Under the pieces are notes generated by a model. That model made no database searches. It worked only from the letters and a program-made list of their open reading frames with translations, and was not told the DNA's origin. Below are positions 16,971-25,030 of a stretch of 64,000 nucleotides of DNA, piece after piece. The stretch is from Clostridiales bacterium UBA1774. Its GTDB lineage: Bacteria > Bacillota > Clostridia > Oscillospirales > Oscillospiraceae. The first letter of the stretch is position 1, and every line of letters begins with the position of its first letter. The position numbers and the translations under genes were made by a program. Location of the stretch: positions 45,094 through 109,093 of the forward strand of contig DCGQ01000004.1 of assembly GCA_002314635.1 (NCBI GenBank). Reading direction: 5' to 3'.

Positions 16971-17798
16971 ATGCGAAAAGACGGTATCAAGGTAGAAGTT
17001 GAGCAGCCAATGTATGCTCTGATCCCCTTCTTCATGACGCATCGTTACGATTCCATGAACATGATCACAGTGGATATTCCCGAAGAACCGCTGCGAAATT
17101 ATATGAATCAGAAGCGCAGGGAAGGCCGTCCCATCAGTCACATGGCGCTGATGACCACCGCCTACCTGCGGCTGATGGAGGAATACCCGGCGCTGAACCG
17201 CTTTATCGGCAACAAAACCGTATATCAGCATCGGGACAAGACCGTTTCTCTGGTGGTGCTGCGTCCGGGTGATGTCAGTCAGGAAACCATGGCAAAAATC
17301 TATCTGGATGACGGAGACACCGTATTCGATGTCCAGCAGAAGATCACCGATTTCATCGAGTCCAGCCGCAATGCGGAGAATCAGAACCGTATGGACAAGG
17401 CCATGCGGGTGCTTCTGAAGCTTCGTCTGTTGACCGGCACCGCGCTGGCATTGATTCGTTTTCTGGACCGGTACGGTCTCCTGCCCAACTGGCTGATCAA
17501 GGCCAGTCCCTTCCACGCCTCCCTGCTGATCTCCAATCTGGCCAGCATCCGCACCAACAGCATTTACCATCACGTGTATGAATTTGGCACCACCAGCGTT
17601 GCTATCACCATGGGCAATATGCGGGAGGTTCCCCGCCGCAGCAAGGACGGCATTGTGTTTGACCGCTGCATTCCGCTGGGCATTGTTATGGACGAGCGCA
17701 TCGCACCCGGTGTGTATTTCGCGCAGGCCTTTGGCCGGTTCCGTCAGCTGCTTTCCACACCGGAGCTGCTGGAACTTCCCGGACAAATGAAAAAGTGA
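16971..17798 (+). CDS. Stand-alone E2-type acyltransferase domain protein with degenerate active site
   Basis: A 275-residue protein resembling only the catalytic (CAT-fold) domain of 2-oxo acid dehydrogenase E2 subunits: VSHMALMTTAYLRL-type helices (here ISHMALMTTAYLRLMEEYP), LNRFIGNKTVY and a C-terminal GIVMDERIAPGVYFAQAF. There is no lipoyl or peripheral-subunit-binding domain. The E2 active-site motif DHRxxDG reads DERIAPG, so the catalytic histidine and the following Asp/Asn are missing. No E1 or E3 genes are nearby. It is therefore probably not part of a dehydrogenase complex and may be non-catalytic or use another chemistry. AAAGGAGG fixes the start; a strong terminator follows. Confidence 0.75.
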   Translation: MRKDGIKVEVEQPMYALIPFFMTHRYDSMNMITVDIPEEPLRNYMNQKRREGRPISHMALMTTAYLRLMEEYPALNRFIGNKTVYQHRDKTVSLVVLRPGDVSQETMAKIYLDDGDTVFDVQQKITDFIESSRNAENQNRMDKAMRVLLKLRLLTGTALALIRFLDRYGLLPNWLIKASPFHASLLISNLASIRTNSIYHHVYEFGTTSVAITMGNMREVPRRSKDGIVFDRCIPLGIVMDERIAPGVYFAQAFGRFRQLLSTPELLELPGQMKK

Positions 17799-17805
17799 CC
17801 TGTTT

Positions 17806-17846
17806 CGGCTCCGCAGCATTTCCGCTGCGGAGCCGATTTGCTTTTT
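17806..17846 (+). terminator. Rho-independent terminator after the E2-like gene
   Basis: Twelve-base arms CGGCTCCGCAGC and GCTGCGGAGCCG, then TTTTT at 17841-17846. Confidence 0.88.
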
Positions 17847-17860
17847 CTGCGGTTCCTCCG

Positions 17861-17889
17861 TTGAAAACAGGTGGTTTCGGTGTTATACT
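17861..17889 (+). promoter_or_regulatory. Promoter of the flavin oxidoreductase gene
   Basis: TTGAAA (17861-17866), 17 bp spacer and TATACT (17884-17889), immediately after the preceding terminator. Confidence 0.75.
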
Positions 17890-17947
17890 GTTACCATTTC
17901 ATGAAGCAATTCTCTATTTTACAGATATTCAAGGGAGGAATACCGCC

Positions 17948-19885
17948 ATGCTGAAATACCCGCATCTGTTTGCCCCCATTGAAATCGCCGGTACTCTGTA
18001 CCGAAACCGTATTTTTGCCGCGCCTACCGGTTATCAGGACATGGACCGGGAGGGCGTTCTGCCGCCGGAGGCTTCTGCATACTATGCCCGCAAGGCAAAG
18101 GGCGGTGCTGCCGCTGTCACGCTGGGTGAATGCGTGGTGGATTCTCAGTACGGACGCGGAGCCTCCTACCATGTGCGGATGGACGATCCCTTTGCCGCCC
18201 ATGCGCTGAATCGCTGTGCGCTGGACATCCGGCGCTACGGGGCGGTCCCCTCCGTGGAGCTGCAGCATTCCGGCATGTATGCCAACCGTGGTCTGGGCAT
18301 CACCGGTCCGGAGAGCCGCGGTCTGGCCTATGGCCCGGTGGATACCGAAATTGAGGGCCGCATTGTGCTGGCCATGGATGAGGATTTCATCCAGCGCACC
18401 ATCCGGAAGTATGCAGAGGCGGCGAAGCTGGCCAAGGCCAATGGTTACGGCATGGTCACGGTTCATGCCGGACACGGCTGGCTGCTGAGTCAGTTCCTCT
18501 CCCCCTCTCTGAACACCCGGAAGGACAAGTGGGGCGGCCCGGACATTGAAAATCGTGCAAGGCTCACCGTTTCCATTCTGGACGCCATTCGGAAGGAAGT
18601 AGGCCCTCGGTTCCCCATCGAGGTCCGGATCTCCGGCAGCGAATGCTATGCCGGCGGTTACGATGTGGAAGAAGGCATCAAATTTGCCCAGCAGCTGGAC
18701 GGGCACTGCGACCTGATCCATGTTTCCGCAGGCAGCCACGAGGTCAGTGAGGTCTTTACCGTGACCCATCCCAGCATGTTCCTGCCGGACGGATGCAATG
18801 CCATCTATGCGGAAGAAATCAAAAAGCACGTGAAAACGCCGGTAGCTACCGTGGGTGCCCACGGCAATCCGGAGATCATGGAGGAGCTGATCGGCTCCGG
18901 CAAGGTGGATATCATTGAAATCGCCCGCGGTCTGATCGCCGACCCGGATCTGCCGAAAAAGCTGCGTGCCGGGCAGGATCAGGAGGTGCGGAAGTGTATG
19001 CGCTGCCTCGCCTGCTTCTCCGGCCTTTTGAACAGCGGCCAGTTCCGCTGCGCCATCAACCCGGAGATCGGCCGGGAGCTGGAATACAGCGTTCCCGTGC
19101 CTGTGGAGGAGAAAAAGACCGTTCTGGTGGCAGGCGGCGGCGTGGGTGGTATGCAGGCCGCGCTGACTGCCGCACAGCGGGGTCACAAGGTCATTCTCTG
19201 TGAAAAGACCGGAGAACTGGGCGGTGCGCTGCGCTGTGAGCGGAATGTGCCGTTTAAGAGCAAGCTGGACTTCTATCTGAATCAGCAGGCCGCCCGGGTC
19301 GCCCGCAGCGCCATTGATCTCAGGCTGAACACAGAGGTCACGCCGGAGCTGTGTCAGGCAATCCAGCCGGATGTGATCATCGCCGCTGCCGGTGCCCGTC
19401 CGGTGAAGCCGCCCATTCCCGGCATTGACGGGGAGAATGTATACTCCGCCGAGTACATTTACACGCATCCGGACGAATGCGGCGAAAAGGCCGTGATTCT
19501 GGGCGCCGGTCTGGTGGGCGTGGAGTTGGCCATCTATCTGAGTATGCTGGGCAAAAAGGTGGACATTATCGAAATGCTGGATCACATCAGCGACGGCGGC
19601 AATCAGCTGCACCTGAAAGCGCTGGATGTGGAGATCCGGAAATACGGCATCGGCGTTCACCTCTCCACCCGCGCGGAGGAAATCACCTCCGAGGGCGTGA
19701 TCGGCGGCGGTACGCTGTACAAGGGCGACACGGTGATCTACGCGGTGGGTCAGCGTCCCCAGCGGGAGGCTGCCACCGTCCTGCACGACTGCGCGCCGGA
19801 GTTTTACCTGCTGGGTGACTGCGTATCTCCTGCCAATATCATGAATGCCACCGCCTGTGCCGACGCCATTGCCAGAATGATCTGA
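17948..19885 (+). CDS. NADH:flavin oxidoreductase / 2-enoate reductase family (OYE barrel, Fe-S, FAD/NAD domains)
   Basis: A 645-residue enzyme with three parts: an FMN TIM barrel of the old yellow enzyme family (about 1-350), a 4Fe-4S site (KCMRCLACFSGLLNSGQFRC), and FAD and NAD(P) dinucleotide folds with VLVAGGGVGGMQAALTAAQ (about 395) and ILGAGLVGVELAIYLSMLG (about 517). This is the 2-enoate reductase/dienoyl-CoA reductase/BaiCD-BaiH architecture, which reduces activated C=C bonds with NAD(P)H in the cytoplasm. It is monocistronic with its own promoter and terminator and no catabolic neighbours, so the substrate cannot be assigned. The start at 17948 follows GGGAGGAATACCGCC. Confidence 0.88.
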   Translation: MLKYPHLFAPIEIAGTLYRNRIFAAPTGYQDMDREGVLPPEASAYYARKAKGGAAAVTLGECVVDSQYGRGASYHVRMDDPFAAHALNRCALDIRRYGAVPSVELQHSGMYANRGLGITGPESRGLAYGPVDTEIEGRIVLAMDEDFIQRTIRKYAEAAKLAKANGYGMVTVHAGHGWLLSQFLSPSLNTRKDKWGGPDIENRARLTVSILDAIRKEVGPRFPIEVRISGSECYAGGYDVEEGIKFAQQLDGHCDLIHVSAGSHEVSEVFTVTHPSMFLPDGCNAIYAEEIKKHVKTPVATVGAHGNPEIMEELIGSGKVDIIEIARGLIADPDLPKKLRAGQDQEVRKCMRCLACFSGLLNSGQFRCAINPEIGRELEYSVPVPVEEKKTVLVAGGGVGGMQAALTAAQRGHKVILCEKTGELGGALRCERNVPFKSKLDFYLNQQAARVARSAIDLRLNTEVTPELCQAIQPDVIIAAAGARPVKPPIPGIDGENVYSAEYIYTHPDECGEKAVILGAGLVGVELAIYLSMLGKKVDIIEMLDHISDGGNQLHLKALDVEIRKYGIGVHLSTRAEEITSEGVIGGGTLYKGDTVIYAVGQRPQREAATVLHDCAPEFYLLGDCVSPANIMNATACADAIARMI

Positions 19886-19896
19886 GAAAACCGCAC

Positions 19897-19929
19897 AGCC
19901 CGGGTGCTCAACGCGCCCGGGCTTTTTTT
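19897..19929 (+). terminator. Rho-independent terminator after the flavin oxidoreductase gene
   Basis: The arms AGCCCGGG and CCCGGGCT flank an 11-base loop, followed by a run of seven T. Confidence 0.9.
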
Positions 19930-19938
19930 CGTCTGCTC

Positions 19939-19967
19939 TTGACTTTGCTACTTTCATACGCTAATAT
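19939..19967 (+). promoter_or_regulatory. Promoter of asnA
   Basis: TTGACT (19939-19944), 17 bp spacer and TAATAT (19962-19967), giving a leader of about 25 bases with AGGAGG before the ATG at 20000. Confidence 0.8.
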
Positions 19968-19999
19968 ACGGGATATTCCCATTTTCAGGAGGTAACACC

Positions 20000-21013
20000 A
20001 TGAAGACCGCTATCCCCGCAGGCTATAGAAGTCTGCTCTCCATCTACGACACGCAGAAGGCCATCAGCCTGCTGAAACGGCTGTTTGAGGATCGTCTGGG
20101 TGCGCTGCTCAATCTGTACCGGGTATCCGCACCGCTGTTTGTGGCCGAGAATTCCGGACTGAATGACAATCTGAATGGAGTCGAGCGGCCGGTGTCCTTC
20201 GATATTCTGCGTTCGGATACCCGGGCGGAGGTGGTGCAGTCGCTGGCCAAATGGAAGCGGCTGGCGCTGAAACGCTATGGTTTCCTTCCCGGCAAGGGTC
20301 TGTATACGGACATGAACGCCATCCGCCGGGATGAGGACGAGTTGGACAACCTGCACTCCGTCTACGTGGATCAGTGGGACTGGGAGAAGGTTCTTTCTCC
20401 GGAGGATCGCACGAAGGAATATTTATATGATACCGTCAGCAAAATCGTGGAGGCCATCTGCGACACGCAGGACACCATGCAGGCCATCTATCCCCAACTG
20501 CAGAGTCTGCCCAAGCTGAATCGGCAGGTCACTTTTGTCACAGCGCAGGAGCTGGAGGATCTGTATCCGGATTACACCGCAAAGCAGCGGGAAAATGCCT
20601 TTGTGAAGGAGCACAAGACGGTATTCCTCCACGGGATCGGCGGTGCGCTCCGCTCCGGCAAGCCCCACGACGGCCGTGCACCGGACTATGACGACTGGAC
20701 GCTGAACGGAGACATTCTGGTCTGGGACGAGCTTCTCGGCATTGCCATGGAGCTGAGCAGCATGGGCATCCGTGTGGACCCGGCAGCCATGGACCGGCAG
20801 CTGACCGTTTCCGGTTGTGACAGCCGCCGCAGCCTGCCCTATCACGCTATGCTGCTGAACGGGGAGCTTCCGCTCACCATCGGCGGCGGCATCGGTCAGA
20901 GCCGTCTGAGTATGCTGCTGCTGGGCAAGGCCCATATCGGTGAGGTGCAGGCCAGCATCTGGGACGATGACACCCTGCGGCTCTGCCGGGAAGCAGATGT
21001 GGTTCTGCTGTAA
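20000..21013 (+). CDS. asnA: Aspartate--ammonia ligase (asparagine synthetase A)
   Basis: A 337-residue class II aminoacyl-tRNA-synthetase-like enzyme of AsnA length. Motifs seen include LNDNLNGVERPVSFD, KWKRLALKRYGF, LHSVYVDQWDWE and the C-terminal GGGIGQSRLSMLLLGKAHIG. It makes asparagine from aspartate, ammonia and ATP in the cytoplasm, without glutamine. AGGAGG lies 7 bases before the ATG. It stands alone with its own promoter; its stop is 3 bp from the stop of a convergent 35-residue gene. No doubt about the family. Confidence 0.96.
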   Translation: MKTAIPAGYRSLLSIYDTQKAISLLKRLFEDRLGALLNLYRVSAPLFVAENSGLNDNLNGVERPVSFDILRSDTRAEVVQSLAKWKRLALKRYGFLPGKGLYTDMNAIRRDEDELDNLHSVYVDQWDWEKVLSPEDRTKEYLYDTVSKIVEAICDTQDTMQAIYPQLQSLPKLNRQVTFVTAQELEDLYPDYTAKQRENAFVKEHKTVFLHGIGGALRSGKPHDGRAPDYDDWTLNGDILVWDELLGIAMELSSMGIRVDPAAMDRQLTVSGCDSRRSLPYHAMLLNGELPLTIGGGIGQSRLSMLLLGKAHIGEVQASIWDDDTLRLCREADVVLL

Positions 21014-21016
21014 GTC

Positions 21017-21124
21017 TCAGTCCTCATCCTGCATGGCTTCGTAATAATCACTCTCGGAGGCAAACAGCATATATCTGCCGTTTACCAGTCCGTAATATCC
21101 GTTTGCAGTAAAATATCCTCGCAT
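21017..21124 (-). CDS. 35-residue tyrosine-rich small protein
   Basis: A short frame of 35 codons starts at ATG 21124 with GGAGG placed 7 bases upstream. It reads MRGYFTANGYYGLVNGRYML and then FASESDYYEAMQDED, so it is rich in Tyr and Gly in the first half and acidic at the end, with no membrane helix. It stops 3 bp from asnA's stop, on the opposite strand. Similar Gly/Tyr-rich small proteins are, to my memory, common and uncharacterised in Clostridia; this is recognition, not a search. The good Shine-Dalgarno and the protein-like composition support it being real. Function unknown. Confidence 0.6.
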   Translation of the reverse strand: MRGYFTANGYYGLVNGRYMLFASESDYYEAMQDED

Positions 21125-21211
21125 CGTTGTTTCCTCCGCGTCTTGTCTTTTTTTGATAAGTCGATTCTAGCGAAGGAACTGTCCTATAAAACGCCCTAAA
21201 ATGCAGAAACA

Positions 21212-21249
21212 GAGCGGTGATACCGATTTTCGGCGTCACCGCTCCGTTT
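21212..21249. terminator. Terminator downstream of the ABC exporter pair
   Basis: The arms GAGCGGTGA and TCACCGCTC enclose an inner CCGATTTTCGG stem, directly past the exporter stop at 21250. The minus-strand tail is CTGTTTCTGCATTTT; the plus-strand tail CGTTTTTA is stronger. Confidence 0.7.
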
Positions 21250-23034
21250 TTATGCCTGATGGGCAAATTGCAGCTCGTACAGTTTCCAGTAATACCCGTG
21301 CTTTGCCAGAAGCTGCTGATGATTTCCCTTTTCCAGCACTTCGCCGTTCTGCAGAACGATGATCTGGTCAGCGTGCTGGATAGTGGAAAGCCGGTGCGCT
21401 ACCACCAGCATGGTGCCGATGCTCCGCATCTTTTCCAGCGACTCCTGAATCAGAACCTCCGTCTCCGTGTCGATGTTGGCGGTAGCCTCGTCCAGAATCA
21501 GCACCTGTGGCTTATGCAGCACCGTGCGGGCAAAGGACAGCAGCTGACGCTGGCCCTGCGAGAAATTCTCGCCCCGCTCAATGACCTGTTCCTCATACTT
21601 TTCCGGCAGCTTTTCAATAAAGGTATCCGCACCGATGTAACGGCAGGCCCGCATGATCTCCGCGTCCGGAATGGTCTCATCATGGAGGGAAATATTGCTT
21701 TTGATGGTACCGCTGAATAGGAACACATCCTGCAGCATCTGTCCCACCGCTTTTCGCAGGGATTTGATCTGAATCTTTGAGATATCCATGCCGTCGATCA
21801 GAATCTGACCCTTCTGAATCTCATAGTTGCGGACGATCAGGCTGAGAATCGTGGTTTTGCCCGCGCCGGTGGCGCCTACGAAGGCGCAGGTCTGCTTAGG
21901 TTCAATGGTGAAGGATACATCCTTCAGTACCCACTCACCGGGGGTATAGGCAAACCACACATTTTTGAACTCGATGCGACCTTCAAAATGCTCTACCGCC
22001 ACCGCTTCCGGCAGATCACGCACCTCCGGTTCCACATCCATCAGGTTGAACAGGCGCTCGGAGGCGGACATGGCCTTCTGAATATTATTGAGCTGATCCG
22101 CAAGCTGCTGCACCGGGTTAAAGAACTTACCCGCATACAGATAAAATGCCAGAATGTCGCCGGGACTCAGCGCCGCATCCACGCCGAACTTGAAGATCAG
22201 CGCCAATGATGCCACATAGACAAAGGTGACGAAGGGGCGATAGAGGCCAAAGGCCACGACTACCTTCAGTCGGGTCTTACGCAGAGCCTCGTTCTTTTCG
22301 CTGAATTCCTCGTCCTTCCGCTGCTGCCGGTTGAAGATCTGAGTGATCCGCATACCGGACAGGTTCTCATTTAGGAAGGTATTCAGGTCGGACACATTTG
22401 CCCGTTCCTGACGAAAAATCTTTCCTACGGTTTTGGAGAAAAACACAGAGGTAACGAACACGATGGCCACCGGCAGCAGCAGCACCAGAGAAAGCTGCAC
22501 ATTCCGGGTGAACATGATGGCGTACACGCCCACCAGCGTAACCAGATTCCGGATCACGCTGACCAGCACATTGGTGAACAGGTCACTCATGGACTGGGTA
22601 TAGGAGGTGACACGGGTAACAAGGGAGCCAACCGGCATTTCCGTAAACTGGTTCTGGCTCATCCCCTCGATGTGGCGAAATACATCCATTCGCAAGGTAT
22701 AGATAATGCTCTGGCCCGCCTTCTGCAGAATCATAGACTCCACATACAGGAAGCCGTTGTTGATCAGGCAGATGCCGAAATAGGAAAACACCAGAATCAG
22801 GATATAACGCAGATCCATATGCTCGGACTGGAGATTGTCCACGATGGTGGACATGAACAGCGGCAGAATGATATCCAGTCCCACGTTGACCAGTATCAGC
22901 ACACCGGCCAGTACAAAGCGCCATGTCTCGCCCTTCACATACTGCAGTGTTCGTTTCAGCAGCACACGGGTGGGAATCTTTTTATCGCCTTTCAGTTTTT
23001 CTTTTTCGTCCAGATCTTCCAGTTCCACATCCAT
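21250..23034 (-). CDS. ABC exporter half-transporter with intact catalytic site
   Basis: A 594-residue half-transporter. About 30 acidic/basic residues precede a six-helix type IV exporter domain (about 40-330), then the ATPase domain: Walker A GATGAGKTT, signature FSQGQRQ instead of LSGGQ, Walker B VLILDEATANID with the catalytic Glu, and H-loop AHRLST. It starts within the stop of the upstream exporter gene (TGATG, 1 bp overlap), so the two make a heterodimer like BmrCD/TM287-288, in which one ATP site is degenerate. Together they would export a hydrophobic drug, lipid or peptide. The substrate is unknown. Confidence 0.9.
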   Translation of the reverse strand: MDVELEDLDEKEKLKGDKKIPTRVLLKRTLQYVKGETWRFVLAGVLILVNVGLDIILPLFMSTIVDNLQSEHMDLRYILILVFSYFGICLINNGFLYVESMILQKAGQSIIYTLRMDVFRHIEGMSQNQFTEMPVGSLVTRVTSYTQSMSDLFTNVLVSVIRNLVTLVGVYAIMFTRNVQLSLVLLLPVAIVFVTSVFFSKTVGKIFRQERANVSDLNTFLNENLSGMRITQIFNRQQRKDEEFSEKNEALRKTRLKVVVAFGLYRPFVTFVYVASLALIFKFGVDAALSPGDILAFYLYAGKFFNPVQQLADQLNNIQKAMSASERLFNLMDVEPEVRDLPEAVAVEHFEGRIEFKNVWFAYTPGEWVLKDVSFTIEPKQTCAFVGATGAGKTTILSLIVRNYEIQKGQILIDGMDISKIQIKSLRKAVGQMLQDVFLFSGTIKSNISLHDETIPDAEIMRACRYIGADTFIEKLPEKYEEQVIERGENFSQGQRQLLSFARTVLHKPQVLILDEATANIDTETEVLIQESLEKMRSIGTMLVVAHRLSTIQHADQIIVLQNGEVLEKGNHQQLLAKHGYYWKLYELQFAHQA

Positions 23035-24830
23035 CAGCGGTTACCTCCTTCCACTTCCTTTTCCAGCTCCTGCAGATACACCATCTTCTGATAGGTGGGG
23101 GAAGTCTGCATCAGCTTTGCCGGGGAATCAAAGGCTTCCACGGTGCCCTCGTTCATGACAAGGATTTTATCGAACTGGGACACGGTGGAAACGCGGGACG
23201 CAATGACGATGGTGGTCTTTCCCGCCCGCTCCCGGCGTATGTTGCCCAGAATCGTTTCCTCCGTTTTCACGTCCACGGCGGAAACGGAGTCATCCATCAC
23301 CAGAATAGGCGCGTTTTTCAGATAGGCCCGGGCAATGGAAATGCGCTGCTTCTGACCGCCGGACAGGGTCACGCCCCGTTCCCCGGTCATGGTTTCATAG
23401 CCGTCCTTGAAATCCTCGATATTGCCCGCCACATCGGCAAATTCCGCCGCGCGGCGAATGGTCTCCCGCTCTGGTGCATCCTGAGAAAAGCCGATGTTGT
23501 TGGCAACGGAATCGGAAAACAGGAAGTTATCCTGCGGCACCATGGCCACCGCATCCCGGACATAACGAAGGGAACAGTCCATGATATCCTTTCCGTCCAG
23601 CAGCAGCGTGCCGGGTTTCAGATTGTACAGCCGGGTCAGCAGCGTCACCAACGTGGACTTTCCGCTGCCGATGCGGCCTACGATGCCCACCGTCTCCCCT
23701 GCGTGAATGGTAAAGCAGACATGCCGCAGGATCTCCCGTTCCTCTGCGGAGGGATAGGCAAAGCTCAGATCCCGGAACTCGATCTCGCCCTGCACATGCT
23801 CCAGCTCTATGGCGTTTTCCGGATCCTTCACATCCTCCGGTGCATCCAGAAATGCGCTGACCCGCTTCAAAGAGGTGCGGGCGCGGCTGAACATGGTCAC
23901 CAGAGAACCCATGGCGATCAGCGGCCAGACCAGCGTATCGAAATACCCTACAAAGGTCACCAGCTGACCGGTGGTCAGGCTGACGGTGTGACCCAGCATC
24001 ACCACCGGGTTTCCGGAAATCTCCGCGTATACGAACCAGGAACCAAAGCCCAGAATCATACAGAAGATGGCGGCAATAATCCACTCGATGACCACATCGA
24101 AGAATACGGACACCCGGACGAAGGAGATATTGGAATCTTTGTTTTTCTTTGCCACCTTTGCAAAGGCGTGCAGCTCGCTTGTTTCCTTCACAAAGGCCTT
24201 GATGACGCGGATCCCGGTAAAGTTCTCCTGCGTGAAATCATACAGGGCGTCATAGTTTTTCTGCCGTTCCTCCCACTTCATGGCCATGTACTTTTCCACC
24301 AGAGCGCCCCATATCACGATAAACAGCATGGGGATCAGGGCAAACAGCGTCAGTGCCCAGTCCAGCCGGAACATCTTGATGATGACCAGAATGCCCAGAA
24401 AGAAGGCGTCCACCATCTGCACCGTGCCGATGCCGGTGTATTCCTCGATGGTCTCCAGATCCGTGGTAAACCAGGACATGATGGAACCCACCTTGGTCTC
24501 ATGGTAATACTGCTGGGACAGCCGCTCGCTTTTTCGAAACATCTCATGACGCAGGCCGGTCTCGATCCGGCTGGAGGCATTCAGCAGGCAGACACGCCAC
24601 ACCAGACGCCCCGCAAACATAGCCGCCCCTACCAGCAGCAGCTTTCCGCAGATTCTGCCGATAAAAACGCTGTCCGGCGTTTCGTTCTGTTTCAGATGAT
24701 CCACGATCTGACCCAGAAATTCCGGCTCATACAGCTGTACCACATCCACCACCACAAGGGCAATGATGCCCAGCAGGAACAGATACCACAGCTTCCGGTA
24801 ATACTTGTTGATATACCGATTCAGCAGCAT
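23034..24830 (-). CDS. ABC exporter half-transporter with degenerate catalytic site
   Basis: A 598-residue partner of the downstream half-transporter: six membrane helices (about 15-310), Walker A GRIGSGKST, canonical signature TLSGGQKQR, but Walker B ends in Asp-Asp (ILVMDDSVSAVD) and the H-loop His is Ser (IASRVST). In heterodimeric exporters the half with a canonical signature but no catalytic Glu or His completes the one active site on its partner, whose signature is altered; that complementarity is exactly what is seen. It is the first gene of the pair, with a TATAAT promoter upstream. Confidence 0.9.
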   Translation of the reverse strand: MLLNRYINKYYRKLWYLFLLGIIALVVVDVVQLYEPEFLGQIVDHLKQNETPDSVFIGRICGKLLLVGAAMFAGRLVWRVCLLNASSRIETGLRHEMFRKSERLSQQYYHETKVGSIMSWFTTDLETIEEYTGIGTVQMVDAFFLGILVIIKMFRLDWALTLFALIPMLFIVIWGALVEKYMAMKWEERQKNYDALYDFTQENFTGIRVIKAFVKETSELHAFAKVAKKNKDSNISFVRVSVFFDVVIEWIIAAIFCMILGFGSWFVYAEISGNPVVMLGHTVSLTTGQLVTFVGYFDTLVWPLIAMGSLVTMFSRARTSLKRVSAFLDAPEDVKDPENAIELEHVQGEIEFRDLSFAYPSAEEREILRHVCFTIHAGETVGIVGRIGSGKSTLVTLLTRLYNLKPGTLLLDGKDIMDCSLRYVRDAVAMVPQDNFLFSDSVANNIGFSQDAPERETIRRAAEFADVAGNIEDFKDGYETMTGERGVTLSGGQKQRISIARAYLKNAPILVMDDSVSAVDVKTEETILGNIRRERAGKTTIVIASRVSTVSQFDKILVMNEGTVEAFDSPAKLMQTSPTYQKMVYLQELEKEVEGGNR

Positions 24831-24892
24831 TTTCCTCTATGTACTCCTTTCGTTTTCCGCATATCCGGTGCCTGCGGCACACAGATTTTGGC

Positions 24893-24921
24893 ATTATACT
24901 ATAATCTTCTTCATTTGTCAT
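24893..24921 (-). promoter_or_regulatory. Promoter of the heterodimeric ABC exporter operon
   Basis: Minus-strand ATGACA (24916-24921), 17 bp spacer and TATAAT (24893-24898). Confidence 0.75.
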
Positions 24922-24984
24922 CTGTTCCATTCAATTTTCTCCCGAAAATGAATATTTCATTTTGCCGACGGTTTTCGGCCGTTT

Positions 24985-24998
24985 TTTTCGCGGGAAAT
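24985..24998. promoter_or_regulatory. Noc-box-like palindrome before the ParB-like gene
   Basis: A 14 bp element TTTTCGCGGGAAAT differs at two positions from the known Bacillus Noc binding site ATTTCCCGGGAAAT. It lies 33 bp before the ParB/Noc-like start codon. It could be an autoregulatory or nucleation site; this is inference from similarity only. Confidence 0.35.
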
Positions 24999-25030
24999 GG
25001 ATAAGCTTGGCGGGAAAGGAGAGATGCCAT

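Noticed and set aside
17948..19885. Bile-acid 7-alpha-dehydroxylation enzyme (BaiCD/BaiH)
   Set aside because: Same architecture, but no other bai genes and no way to infer substrate; the gene stands alone.
17891..19957. 688-codon minus-strand frame opposite the flavin oxidoreductase
   Set aside because: Shadow frame; the plus strand has clear FMN, Fe-S, FAD and NAD motifs, a promoter and a terminator.
22923..25004. 693-codon plus-strand frame opposite an ABC exporter gene
   Set aside because: Shadow frame without family sequence or ribosome site.
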